Assembly: GCF_000600335.2 (NCBI RefSeq)
Contig: NZ_KK088543.1
Span: 1-64,000 of the forward strand
Direction of reading: 5' to 3'
From: Rubellimicrobium mesophilum DSM 19309
GTDB lineage: Bacteria; Pseudomonadota; Alphaproteobacteria; Rhodobacterales; Rhodobacteraceae
Length of the DNA: 64,000 nucleotides
Shown here piece by piece: positions 9,623 to 18,030 of this stretch. The translations under genes were made by a program, and so were the position numbers. How positions within the stretch are numbered: position 1 is the stretch's first letter; each line of letters begins with the position of its first letter. The notes beneath the pieces are model-generated. The model was not told the origin of the DNA, did not search any database, and was given only the letters and a program-made list of their open reading frames with translations.

Positions 9623-9648
9623 GGGCGCGGACCCTTCGGTCCGCGCCC
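9623..9648 (-). terminator. Rho-independent terminator of hsp20
   Basis: A perfect 11-base-pair stem GGGCGCGGACC/GGTCCGCGCCC with a four-base loop. It is followed, in the minus-strand direction, by TTTT. It lies 43 bases beyond the hsp20 stop. Confidence 0.85.
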
Positions 9649-9691
9649 CCTCAACCATCACGGCAAAGGCCCGTGGCCCAAGCCCGCCGGA

Positions 9692-10162
9692 TCAGTTGAC
9701 CGCCTTGGCCTCGACGAGGTTGGCATCCTGCGGGGCCGACTTCGCGATCTCGATGCGGCGGGGCTTCAGCGCCTCCGGCACTTCCTTCACGAGGTCGATG
9801 TGCAGCATCCCGTCCACATGGGCCGCGCCCGTCACCCGGACGTGGTCGGCGAGGTGGAAGCGGCGCTCGAAGGCGCGGGTCGCGATGCCCCGGTGCAGGA
9901 ACTTCCGCTCGGTCGCGGTGTCCTCGCCCTTGCGGGCGGTCACGATCAGGGCGTTCTCGCGCACTTCGGCCGAGAGCTCGTCCGAGGAGAAGCCGGCCAC
10001 GGCGATCGAGATGCGCCAGGAGCCGTCGTCGAGCTTCTCGATGTTGTAAGGCGGGTAGTTGGTGGCGGCCGCGTCCTGGGTCAGGAGACGGTCCATCAGG
10101 TCGGCGATCTGGTCGAAGCCGACGGTCGCGCGGTAAAGCGGCGCAAGGTCGAAGGAACGCAT
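9692..10162 (-). CDS. Small heat shock protein, Hsp20/IbpA family
   Basis: A 156-residue alpha-crystallin-type chaperone that holds unfolding proteins in the cytosol. MRSFDLAPLYRATVGFDQIADL followed by YPPYNIEKLDDGSWRISIAVAGF is the typical alphaproteobacterial IbpA start, and the crystallin domain ends with FLHRGIATRAFERRFHLADHV. The terminal IxI-type motif is represented by RRIEIAKS. ATG at 10162 is preceded by GAGGATGACC, which decides the start over two upstream in-frame ATGs. A large inverted repeat lies just upstream and could make the leader structured. Confidence 0.94.
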   Translation of the reverse strand: MRSFDLAPLYRATVGFDQIADLMDRLLTQDAAATNYPPYNIEKLDDGSWRISIAVAGFSSDELSAEVRENALIVTARKGEDTATERKFLHRGIATRAFERRFHLADHVRVTGAAHVDGMLHIDLVKEVPEALKPRRIEIAKSAPQDANLVEAKAVN

Positions 10163-10179
10163 GGTCATCCTCATTGAGC

Positions 10180-10262
10180 GATAACGGTGTGAAGCCATCC
10201 CCTTGAGGGGACTGGCCCTTTGTCGTCCCGGGACCCTCGTCGGCGCCCCGGTCACCGTTATC
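10180..10262 (-). promoter_or_regulatory. Long-range hairpin in the hsp20 leader
   Basis: Ten-base arms GATAACGGTG (10180-10189) and CACCGTTATC (10253-10262) are perfect reverse complements and enclose 63 bases with a smaller stem, CCCC-TTGA-GGGG. On the transcript the 3' arm ends 8 bases before the GAGGA binding site of hsp20, and the 5' arm includes the stop codon of the upstream protease gene. It may be an RNA thermometer, an attenuator or a terminator; ROSE-type sequence hallmarks are not evident. Confidence 0.5.
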
Positions 10263-11097
10263 TGGGAAGCGCCGCCGCCGCGTTCAAGTCCCCGTCCACG
10301 CGGACGAAGCGCGCCCCCGCGTCGCCCCGCTCTCCGGCGCTCAGCGTCGTGACCTGCGGCGGCAGCCCGCCCGCCTGCGCCTCGAAGGCCGCCCGCAGCT
10401 CCGCCAGCGGCTGCGTGAGCGAGGTCCCCAGCGCCACCTGCCGCCCGCCGAGCTGCCCCTTGGCCGAGACCACCGAGACGATGCGCGCGATGCTCCCGTC
10501 CATCTGGAAGATCGGCGCGCCCGAGGACCCGTGGTCCACGTCGCAGGTCAGCACGAAGACGCCCCGCTCCTGGCCCAGGACCCCGCAGGCGTCCTGCAGC
10601 GCCGGAGCCTCGGCCCGGCCCACGGCGTAGGAGACGACGCTGACCTGCGCCCCGGCCGCCACCTCGGGCGCGGTCTCGAAGGGATGCACCCCCGCCGTCC
10701 CGATGGGCTGGTCGAGCTCCACGAGCGCGAGGTCGTTGCGGCTCTCCGCCGCGCCCGCCCCGGGGTCGAAGCGATAGGCGGGGGGCGGCATCGCCCGCCG
10801 CGCCATCCGCGTCGCCACCGACCAGCCGTCGCGCAGCCCGGCCCGGAACTCGATCCGGCTCGCCTCGACCGGCGTCGCGGTCGCCCGGTCGTAGAGGCAG
10901 TGCGCGGCGGTCAGCACCAGGTCCGGCGCGATCAGCGTCCCCGTGCAGAAGCCCTTGCCGCCGATGTCGAGCCGCCCCACGGCCTCCCACGGCGCCGCCT
11001 CCTCGCCGGTCCGGAGGCCGTGCAGCCCCGAATCCTGTGCAAGTGCCGGCAGCGCCCAGCCGAGGGTCACCGCCAGCAGGAGCCCTGCCAGCCGCAT
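10258..11097 (-). CDS. Secreted trypsin-like serine protease
   Basis: A 279-residue protein with a signal peptide ending ALA at residue 20. The chymotrypsin-fold catalytic triad is visible: H66 in VLTAAHCLYD, D122 in RNDLALVEL and S192 in GSSGAP. FCTGTLIAPDLVLTAAHC is the classical trypsin segment. The terminal 50 residues are a basic/hydrophobic extension without a recognised domain. It would act in the periplasm or outside the cell; the target is unknown. It precedes hsp20 on the same strand with 95 bases between, so partial cotranscription under envelope or heat stress is possible. Confidence 0.92.
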   Translation of the reverse strand: MRLAGLLLAVTLGWALPALAQDSGLHGLRTGEEAAPWEAVGRLDIGGKGFCTGTLIAPDLVLTAAHCLYDRATATPVEASRIEFRAGLRDGWSVATRMARRAMPPPAYRFDPGAGAAESRNDLALVELDQPIGTAGVHPFETAPEVAAGAQVSVVSYAVGRAEAPALQDACGVLGQERGVFVLTCDVDHGSSGAPIFQMDGSIARIVSVVSAKGQLGGRQVALGTSLTQPLAELRAAFEAQAGGLPPQVTTLSAGERGDAGARFVRVDGDLNAAAALPR

Positions 11098-11154
11098 GCG
11101 ATCATTCCCACTGTCCCGCGGAGGTCGTTGCCTCCACCGTCCCTGGGGCGATCC

Positions 11155-12489
11155 TTACGCAGCGTTGTGGGCCGAAATAGGGCGGTTCCCTCGCGGCTCG
11201 ATTTTTTCCGCCACTGTGGCCGGCAGGCGACCCCCATATGCCCAATCGAGAAGCTCGACGGTATGGAGAATGGGCACTCCGGTGTTGGCGCCGATCTGCA
11301 TGAGGCAACCGATGTTGCCCGCGACGATCACGTCGGGCCTCGTCTCCTCCAGCGTCTCCGCCTTGCGTCGCCCCAGCTCCCCCGCGATCTCGGGCTGGAG
11401 GATGTTGTAGGTCCCCGCCGAGCCGCAGCAGAGATGGCTGTCGCGCGGCTGCGCCACCGTGAAGCCCGCGCGCTTCAGCAGCGCGATCGGCTCCACCTTC
11501 ACCCGCTGCCCGTGCTGGAGCGAGCAGGCCGAATGGTAGGCCACCCGCATCCCCCGGTCCGGCAGCTCCGGCAGGTCCAGCCGCGCCAGAACCTCGGTCA
11601 CGTCGCGCCCGAGCGCGCCCATGGCCTCCGCCGCCTCGGCGTCCGGCGTCCGCGCGAGGAGGTGCCCCCAGTCCTTCACCGTCGTCCCGCAGCCCGAGGC
11701 GGTGACGATGATGGCGTCCAAGGGCTCCCGCGCGTGCTCCTCGGCAAAGGCGCGAACGTTGCCCGCCGCCATGGCCCGCGCCTCGTCCTCCTTGCCCATG
11801 TGATGCGTGAGCGCTCCGCAGCAGCCCTGGCCGCGCGGGATCACCACCTCCGCACCCATGCGCGTGAGCAGCCGGATCGCCGCCTCGTTGATCCCGGGAT
11901 TGAGCGCCCGCTGCGCGCATCCCGTGAGCAGCCCGATCCGCATCCGCCGCTCCCCTTGGGCGGGATGCGTCTGCGGGTCCTCCGCCCGGCTCACCGGCGG
12001 GATGAGCCTCGGCGCCATCCGCACCATCGCCTGCAGCCGCTTGTCCGGCAGCCATCCCGCGAAGGGACGCCCGACCTTCGCGCCCAGCAGCGCGAGCCGG
12101 AACCGTCCCGGATAGGGCAGCACCCAGGCCAGCAGCCGGCGCAGCATCCGATCCGACCAGGGCCGCTTGTAGCGCTCCTCGATATAGGCCCGCGCGTGAT
12201 CCACGAGATGCCGGTAATGCACCCCCGACGGACAGGTCGTCATGCAGGCGAGGCAGCTCAGGCACCGGTCGATGTGCTTGACCGTCGCCGGATCGGGGTC
12301 GCGCCCGGTCTCCAGCATCTCCTTCATCAGGTAGATGCGTCCGCGCGGGGAATCGAGCTCGTCGCCCAGCACCATGTAGGTCGGGCAGGTCGCCGTGCAG
12401 AAGCCGCAATGGACGCAGCTCCGCAGGATCGCGTTGGCCTCGGCCGTCGCGGGATCGCGGAGCTGCTCGGGCGTGAAGTTGGTCTGCAT
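11155..12489 (-). CDS. glcF: Glycolate oxidase iron-sulfur subunit
   Basis: A 444-residue electron-transfer subunit. Two [4Fe-4S] ferredoxin-like motifs are present at C25-C28-C31-C35 (CVHCGFCTATCP) and C76-C79-C82-C86 (CLSCLACMTTCP). They are followed by two cysteine-rich CCG domains with GCCGALTHHMG and HLCCGSAGTYN. It passes electrons from GlcD/GlcE to the quinone pool when glycolate is oxidised to glyoxylate. It is the last gene of glcDEF, beginning 23 bases after glcE. Confidence 0.96.
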   Translation of the reverse strand: MQTNFTPEQLRDPATAEANAILRSCVHCGFCTATCPTYMVLGDELDSPRGRIYLMKEMLETGRDPDPATVKHIDRCLSCLACMTTCPSGVHYRHLVDHARAYIEERYKRPWSDRMLRRLLAWVLPYPGRFRLALLGAKVGRPFAGWLPDKRLQAMVRMAPRLIPPVSRAEDPQTHPAQGERRMRIGLLTGCAQRALNPGINEAAIRLLTRMGAEVVIPRGQGCCGALTHHMGKEDEARAMAAGNVRAFAEEHAREPLDAIIVTASGCGTTVKDWGHLLARTPDAEAAEAMGALGRDVTEVLARLDLPELPDRGMRVAYHSACSLQHGQRVKVEPIALLKRAGFTVAQPRDSHLCCGSAGTYNILQPEIAGELGRRKAETLEETRPDVIVAGNIGCLMQIGANTGVPILHTVELLDWAYGGRLPATVAEKIEPRGNRPISAHNAA

Positions 12490-12512
12490 CTATCGAATCG
12501 CCTGAAGATTGG

Positions 12513-13622
12513 TCACGCGGCCCGCGCCGCCATGAGGCCGGGGTTGAAGAGCCCGCGTGGATCGAACCGCGCCCGGAGCCGTTGCGACAGCATCGCCACC
12601 GCCGGCTCCTCGGGCGGGAAAGTCCCGAACGCGGCCCGCGTCTCCGCCGAGGCCCGCGCCAGCACCGCCCGCGCGCCGAACGGCCCGAGCCGCCCCCGCA
12701 GGTCCGCCCCCTCCGGCACGAGCACCCAGGCGCGCCCGCCGCCCCAGTCGAGCCGCTGCGCGCCTCCGGCCAACGCCAGCGCCTCGGCCATCCGCGAGGG
12801 CCGCACCGAGAGCCGCCACACGTCCCCGGCCCGCCCGGCGAAGTCCGCCACGTCCCGGATCGCCGCCCAGTCGCCGGGCCCCTCCGAGACCTCCGCCGCG
12901 CCCCAGGCGGAGAGCTTCCGCGCCAGCCGCTCCGCCCGCACCGCCACCGCCTGCGCGAAGCCCTCCAGCCGCAGCCGCGTCACCCCCGCCTCCGCGTCAT
13001 GCGCCGCGCCCGTCACCTCGAAGGGCGAACCCAGCGCCGCCGCCATGCAGGCCACCGCCTTGCCCGGGTCATGTCCCTGGAAGCTCAGCGTCATGGTCGC
13101 CTCCGGCGCGGGCAGCACCTTCAGCGCCACCTCGGTGATGACGCCCAGCGTCCCGTGGCTCCCCGCCAGCAGCCGCGCGAGGTCGAGCCCGGTCACGTTC
13201 TTCATCACCCGCCCGCCGTTCGACACCGCCATCCCGGTCCCGTCCACGAAGCGCATCCCAAGCAGGAAATCCCGCGCCGCCCCCGACTGCACCCGCCGCG
13301 GCCCCGAGGCGTTCGTCGCGATCACCCCGCCCAGCGTGGGCTCCCCGGTCGTCCCGAGCAGCGCCCGCAGGTCCATCGGCTCGAAGGCCAGCCGCTGCCC
13401 GGCCTCGCCCAGCACGCGCTCCACCTCGGCCACCGGCGTTCCGGCCCTGGCGACGAGGGTGAGAGCGTCGGGCTCGTAGAGGACGACGCCCGACATCGCG
13501 GCGACCGAGAGCGGCTCTCCTTCGCGGACGCCTCCCCGCGTGAAGCCCCCGCCCACGGCCAGCGGCCCGGGCGCGGAGCGGATCATCCCGGACAGCTCCG
13601 CTTCGTTGCGCGGCGTCAGCAT
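12513..13622 (-). CDS. glcE: Glycolate oxidase FAD-binding subunit
   Basis: A 369-residue FAD-binding PCMH-type subunit shorter than GlcD, as expected. The FAD-binding part has LAVGGGFTRGG, then GTTGEPTLGGVIATNASGPRR and GRVMKNVTGLDLARLLAGSHGTLGVI. The ATG at 13622 is preceded by AAGGA and starts at the conserved LTPRNEAEL. An in-frame extension to 13697 is ignored. It works with GlcD and GlcF in membrane-associated glycolate oxidation. Confidence 0.95.
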   Translation of the reverse strand: MLTPRNEAELSGMIRSAPGPLAVGGGFTRGGVREGEPLSVAAMSGVVLYEPDALTLVARAGTPVAEVERVLGEAGQRLAFEPMDLRALLGTTGEPTLGGVIATNASGPRRVQSGAARDFLLGMRFVDGTGMAVSNGGRVMKNVTGLDLARLLAGSHGTLGVITEVALKVLPAPEATMTLSFQGHDPGKAVACMAAALGSPFEVTGAAHDAEAGVTRLRLEGFAQAVAVRAERLARKLSAWGAAEVSEGPGDWAAIRDVADFAGRAGDVWRLSVRPSRMAEALALAGGAQRLDWGGGRAWVLVPEGADLRGRLGPFGARAVLARASAETRAAFGTFPPEEPAVAMLSQRLRARFDPRGLFNPGLMAARAA

Positions 13623-13707
13623 GGGTCCTTGCCTTTCCCTGCCGTCAAGTATCCCGGGGGGAGTCGCATGGCGACGGGGGGCAGCGCCCCCCTGCAACGC
13701 CTGCCCC

Positions 13708-15141
13708 TCACTCCGCCGCCCTCCGGCTCGCGCTCACATGGAGCGGGAACACCTTCGCCGGGTTCAGCAGCCAGTCCGGGTCGAAGGCGTCCTTCACCCG
13801 CATCTGCGCCTCCAGGTCGTCGGCCCGGAACTGCGTCTCCATCAGGTCGCGCTTCTCGACGCCCACCCCGTGCTCTCCGGTCAGGCACCCGCCCATCTCG
13901 ACGCAGAGCCGCAGGATGTCGGCCCCCAGCGCCTCGGCCTTGTCGATCTCGCCCGCGTTGGCGTCGTAGAGGATCAGCGGATGCATGTTGCCGTCCCCCG
14001 CGTGGAACACGTTCGCCACCCGCAGCCCGTAGCTCTCCGCGAGCTCCCCGATCCGCCCCAGCACGGGGGCGAGCTGCGACACCGGGATCGTCCCGTCGAG
14101 GCAGATGTAGTCCGCCATCTGCCCCATCGCCCCGAAGGCCGACTTGCGCCCCAGCCAGATCCGCGCCGCCTCCGCGCTGTCCCTGGCCTCCCGGATCTCC
14201 AGCGGCTGAAAGGTCCGCGCGATCTCCGTGATGCGCGAAAGCTGGTCCGCGATCTCGGCCTCCGACCCCTCGACCTCGACGATCAGCAGCGCCTCGCAAT
14301 CCGGGTAGCCGGCCTTGGCGAAGGCCTCGCAGGCCACGATGCAGGGCCGGTCCATGAACTCGACGGCGACGGGCAGCAGCCCCGCCCGGATCACCGCGCT
14401 CACGCAGGCCCCCGCCGTCTCATTCGCGTCGAAGGCGATCATCACCGGCCTCGCCCCCTCGGGCCGGGGCAGGATGCGCAGCCACGCCTCGGTCACGACG
14501 CCGAGCTGTCCCTCTGACCCGCAGACCACGCCGAGCAGATCAAGTCCCAGGGCCTCCGCCTCGGGCCCGCAGATCTCCACGACGGTCCCGTCCATCAGCA
14601 CCACGGTCGCGCCCAGGAGGTTGTTGGTCGTGACCCCATACTTCAGGCAATGCGCCCCGCCCGAGTTCATGGCGATGTTCCCGGCAATCGCGCAGGCGAG
14701 CTGCGACGACGGGTCGGGCGCGTAGAAGAACCCCTCCGCCTCGACCTCCATCGACACGGAGAGGTTCGTCCGCCCCGTCTGCACCCGGATCACCCGGTCC
14801 TCGTAGGAGGTCTCGAGCACCCGCGTCATCCGCGCCACGCCCAGCACCACCGCGTCCGCCGTGGGCAGCGACCCCCCGGCCAGCGAGGTCCCCGCGCCGC
14901 GCGGCACCACCGGCACCCGCTCCTCGTGGCAGAGCCTCATCACGGCCGAGACCTCCTCCGTCGAGGTCGGCAGCACCACGCAGAGAGGCGGGCAGCGGTA
15001 GGCGGTCAGCGCGTCGCATTCGTAGGCGCGCGTCTCGGCCGGGTCGTCGATGACGTGGCCGGGCGGCAGCATCGCGCGCAGGCGGTCGACGATCGCCCCC
15101 TTGCGGGCCAGGATCGCGGGGCTGGGGGCGGGCATATCCAT
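13708..15141 (-). CDS. glcD: Glycolate oxidase subunit, FAD-linked
   Basis: A 477-residue FAD-linked oxidase, first gene of glcDEF. It has the PCMH FAD-binding block VVPRGAGTSLAGGSLP, DPSSQLACAIAGNIAMNSGGAHCLKYG, and the C-terminal oxidase motif HAGDGNMHPLI followed by GGCLTGEHGVGVEKR. It oxidises glycolate or a related 2-hydroxy acid. ATG at 15141 is preceded by GGAGGG at 7 bases and is preferred to the upstream in-frame start at 15162. There are 85 bases between this gene and glcE. Confidence 0.96.
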   Translation of the reverse strand: MDMPAPSPAILARKGAIVDRLRAMLPPGHVIDDPAETRAYECDALTAYRCPPLCVVLPTSTEEVSAVMRLCHEERVPVVPRGAGTSLAGGSLPTADAVVLGVARMTRVLETSYEDRVIRVQTGRTNLSVSMEVEAEGFFYAPDPSSQLACAIAGNIAMNSGGAHCLKYGVTTNNLLGATVVLMDGTVVEICGPEAEALGLDLLGVVCGSEGQLGVVTEAWLRILPRPEGARPVMIAFDANETAGACVSAVIRAGLLPVAVEFMDRPCIVACEAFAKAGYPDCEALLIVEVEGSEAEIADQLSRITEIARTFQPLEIREARDSAEAARIWLGRKSAFGAMGQMADYICLDGTIPVSQLAPVLGRIGELAESYGLRVANVFHAGDGNMHPLILYDANAGEIDKAEALGADILRLCVEMGGCLTGEHGVGVEKRDLMETQFRADDLEAQMRVKDAFDPDWLLNPAKVFPLHVSASRRAAE

Positions 15142-15227
15142 GGGCGACCCTCCTGGAGGCATGAGTGAGGCTTAGGTCCGCGCCCCGGTGCTGGCAAGTC
15201 GCGCGGCCGTGACCTAGGGTCCGCCTC

Positions 15228-15932
15228 ATGCCCGAGGCCCTGATCCCCGCCGTCCTCCGCTCCGCCCTCGATCCGGCCGACGTGGCGGCGCTCGCCCTGC
15301 TGGTCCTCGCCTGGCTGGGGATCGGCTGGGTCACCGAGCACCCGCCCAGGGGCCGCCCCTCGGTCACGGTGATGATGGCCGGCGTCCGGCGCGAGTGGAT
15401 GCGCGAGTTCGTCCGCCGCGACAACCGCATCTTCGACGCGCAGATCATGGCCTCGCTCCGGCAGGGGACGGCCTTCTTCGCCTCCACCGCGATCCTCGCC
15501 GTGGGCGGCATCCTGGCGCTCATCGGCAACGTCGAGCCCCTGACCGGCTTCGCGCAGGAGATCGGGCAGAGGGAGGCCCCCGCGCTCCTCTGGCAGGTCC
15601 GGCTCATCCCCTCGGCGCTGCTGCTGACGCACGCCTTCCTCAAGTTCGTCTGGTCGAACCGGGTCTTCGGCTATGCCTCGGTGACGATGGGCGCCGTCCC
15701 CTCGGACCCCACGCATCCCAAGGCGATGCCCCGGGCCATGCGCGCGGCCGAGCTGGTGATCCGCGCCGCGCTCAACTTCAGCCGGGGGCTCCGGTCCATG
15801 TACTTCGCTCTGGCCTCGCTCGCCTGGCTGGCGGGTCCGCTGTTCCTCGCGCTCGCGGCCCTGATGGTCACGGGCTTCCTGACGGTGCGCGAGTTCGCCT
15901 CGGTGCCGAGGGACATCCTGGAGGAGGAGTAG
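15228..15932 (+). CDS. DUF599 family membrane protein
   Basis: A 234-residue protein of the DUF599 family. It has an N-terminal transmembrane segment (ALALLVLAWLGIGWV), the conserved RREWMREFVRRDNRIFDAQIM block, a second hydrophobic segment (FFASTAILAVGGILALIG) and two more near the C-terminus (ASLAWLAGPLFLALAALMV). The function is unknown. It is divergent from glcD and convergent with the moxR operon, with only four bases between the stops. Confidence 0.9.
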   Translation: MPEALIPAVLRSALDPADVAALALLVLAWLGIGWVTEHPPRGRPSVTVMMAGVRREWMREFVRRDNRIFDAQIMASLRQGTAFFASTAILAVGGILALIGNVEPLTGFAQEIGQREAPALLWQVRLIPSALLLTHAFLKFVWSNRVFGYASVTMGAVPSDPTHPKAMPRAMRAAELVIRAALNFSRGLRSMYFALASLAWLAGPLFLALAALMVTGFLTVREFASVPRDILEEE

Positions 15933-15936
15933 CGCG

Positions 15937-18012
15937 CTACCGCCGCCCCTCGCGCACCCAGGCCCCGAGGATCAGCAGCGCCGACAGCAGCAGGAAGGCC
16001 CAGGCTGGCAGCAGCGGCATGATGCTGATGTCCGCCGTCAGGAAGGCCTGCCTCGGCGTGATCCCGATCCAGCCACGCCCCGAGGCCGGGCGCCCCTCGC
16101 GCACGTCGCGCAGGGAGGGCAGCCCGTCCTCGATCCGCTGGATGCCGCCATTCGTCGCCTCCACGACCGGCTGCACCACGCTCCCGGTGGCGATGGTCTG
16201 CTCGAACTCGCGCGGCGCGGCGGGGCCGAGCGCGATCACCGTGCTCTCCTCCCCGTCGGTGAGCTTGTAGGGCCCGATCTCCGGCGCCTGCCACTGCAGC
16301 TCGAACCGCCCCGGCGAGACCTGCTGGAGCTGGACCACCGACTCGGTCCCGTCGGGATGGGTGATGGTCACGTCCGGCACCGTGTCGCCCAGCGTCCGCC
16401 GGATGATCCGCATGGTCTGGCCGGCAGGCTCGACCCAGAGGGCCTCCTCCTCAAGCTCCGGCTCCTTCATCAGCCAGTGGGCGAGGCGGCGCAGCAGCTC
16501 CAGTTGCGGCCCGCCGCCCTCGTAGCCCCGGTCCCAGAGCCAGGACTGGTCGGTGGCGAGCAGCGCCGCCCGACCCTCGCCGACGCGCTGCAGCAGCAGC
16601 AGCGGCCGCCCCTCCGGCCCCTGCATGACCGAGGTCGCCTCGGGCGAGGGGGTCACGTCGATCTCCCGGAACCAGCGGCCCCAGCCGGGGGTCCCGTCCT
16701 CGGCCACGGGCCGGGGCGCGAGCTCCTCCAGCCCCTCCGTCACCGGATGGCGCTGGCCGAGGTCGGACAACTCCGGCACGAAGCCCTGCTCGACTACCCG
16801 CGCGGTGGGCGCCCCCGGCAGCACGGCGCCCAGCGGCGAACGGTAGACCGACTCCGCGCTGGCGTATTCCGGGCCCGCCGTGACCAGCACCGCGCCGCCC
16901 TGCGCCACGTAATCGGCGACGTTCTGCAGGTATTCGTTGGGCAGGATGCCCTGACGCCGGTAGCGGTCGAAGATCACGAGGTCGAAGTCCGAGAGCTTCT
17001 CGACGAAGAGCTCGTAGGTCGGGAAGGCGATCAGCGACAGCTCCTCGACCGGCACGCCGTCCTGCTTCTCGGGCGGCCGGAGGATCGTGAAGTGCACGAG
17101 GTCCACCGAGGGGTCGGACTTCAGGAGGTTCCGCCAGGTCCGCTCGCCCGGATGCGGCTCGCCCGAGACCAGCAGCACCCGCAGCCGGTCGCGCACCCCG
17201 TTGATCTGCACCACGGCGGCGTTGTTCCTGTTGGTGAGCTCGCCCTCGACCTCCGGCGTCTCGAACTGGAGCACGTTCATGCCCCCGTGCGGGAGCACCA
17301 GCGGCAACTCCATGTCCTCGCCCAGCGGCACGTCGAACTTCATCGGCGCGCCGCCGTCCACGGCGATGGTGAGAGGCACGGTCGTGGCCCCGGGGCCGTC
17401 GCCCTGATCCTCGACGCGGACAGTCAGCGTGACCTCCTCGTCGAGGATGGCGAAGGCCGGCGCGTTCTTGACGACCAGCCGCCGGTCCCAGTCCCCCTCG
17501 TGCCCGGTCAGCAGCATGTGGAGCGGCGCCGGCATCTGCGGCGCGGCCGGGAGGTCGTGCACCCGCCCGTCGGTGATGAGCACCGCCCCCGCGATCCGCC
17601 CCTGCGGCTCCTGCGCCAGCGCCTCGGCCAGCGCGCCCATCACCAGGGAGCCGCCGTCGCCCTCGGCGTCGCCCACCCGGGTCACGCGAAGCTCGGTGTT
17701 GGGCCGCGCCGCGACCTCGGCCTCGAGGTGCTCCAGCGCCGCCTCGGTCTGGTCCGTCCGGTCGCCGATCCGCTGGGAGGCGCTCTCGTCCACCACGGCG
17801 ACGACGATGTCCGTCAGCGGCTCCCGCTCCTCCTGCTGGAGCGAGGGGTTCAGCAGCGCCGCCACCAGCGCCACCCCGGCCAGCCCCCGCAGCCACCACC
17901 CCGAGAGCCCCCGGAACGCCGCCAGCCCCACGGCCAGCACGACCAGCGCCGCCGCCGCGTAGACCGCCCACCACGGCAGCAGGGGGTCGAGGATGATCTG
18001 GTCAACCGTCAT
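15937..18012 (-). CDS. Membrane-anchored VWA/glutamine-amidotransferase-like protein of the moxR operon
   Basis: A 691-residue protein with two hydrophobic helices at the N-terminus (residues about 15-65). A large domain follows with a von Willebrand-like core (VVAVVDESASQRIG, GAVLITDGRVHDL) and a class I glutamine amidotransferase-like fold (LVIFDRYRRQG, GGAVLVTAGPEYASAES). A C-terminal helix (PLLPAWAFLLLSALLILGAWV) and a basic end close the protein. The catalytic amidotransferase cysteine is not obvious, so the fold is probably non-enzymatic. It is the last gene of the moxR-DUF58-DUF4159 operon, beginning 18 bases after the previous stop. Confidence 0.82.
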   Translation of the reverse strand: MTVDQIILDPLLPWWAVYAAAALVVLAVGLAAFRGLSGWWLRGLAGVALVAALLNPSLQQEEREPLTDIVVAVVDESASQRIGDRTDQTEAALEHLEAEVAARPNTELRVTRVGDAEGDGGSLVMGALAEALAQEPQGRIAGAVLITDGRVHDLPAAPQMPAPLHMLLTGHEGDWDRRLVVKNAPAFAILDEEVTLTVRVEDQGDGPGATTVPLTIAVDGGAPMKFDVPLGEDMELPLVLPHGGMNVLQFETPEVEGELTNRNNAAVVQINGVRDRLRVLLVSGEPHPGERTWRNLLKSDPSVDLVHFTILRPPEKQDGVPVEELSLIAFPTYELFVEKLSDFDLVIFDRYRRQGILPNEYLQNVADYVAQGGAVLVTAGPEYASAESVYRSPLGAVLPGAPTARVVEQGFVPELSDLGQRHPVTEGLEELAPRPVAEDGTPGWGRWFREIDVTPSPEATSVMQGPEGRPLLLLQRVGEGRAALLATDQSWLWDRGYEGGGPQLELLRRLAHWLMKEPELEEEALWVEPAGQTMRIIRRTLGDTVPDVTITHPDGTESVVQLQQVSPGRFELQWQAPEIGPYKLTDGEESTVIALGPAAPREFEQTIATGSVVQPVVEATNGGIQRIEDGLPSLRDVREGRPASGRGWIGITPRQAFLTADISIMPLLPAWAFLLLSALLILGAWVREGRR

Positions 18013-18030
18013 CGCGGGCTCCCGTCCGGC

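Larger units (their letters stand above)
8750..9691. other. Gene-free region of about 940 bases
   Basis: No convincing gene is seen on either strand between the RibD-like gene and hsp20. The left part holds four evenly spaced hairpins (8867-9082). Further on are an inverted pair GACGCAACAC-type at 9075-9084/9129-9138, a short hairpin with a CGAA loop at 9496-9511, and the hsp20 terminator at 9623-9648. Open frames here are rich in Arg, Pro and Gly and lack ribosome binding sites. Confidence 0.7.

Noticed and set aside
10180-10262. ROSE-type RNA thermometer
   Set aside because: The expected ROSE sequence near the ribosome binding site is not seen, so only a structured leader is claimed.
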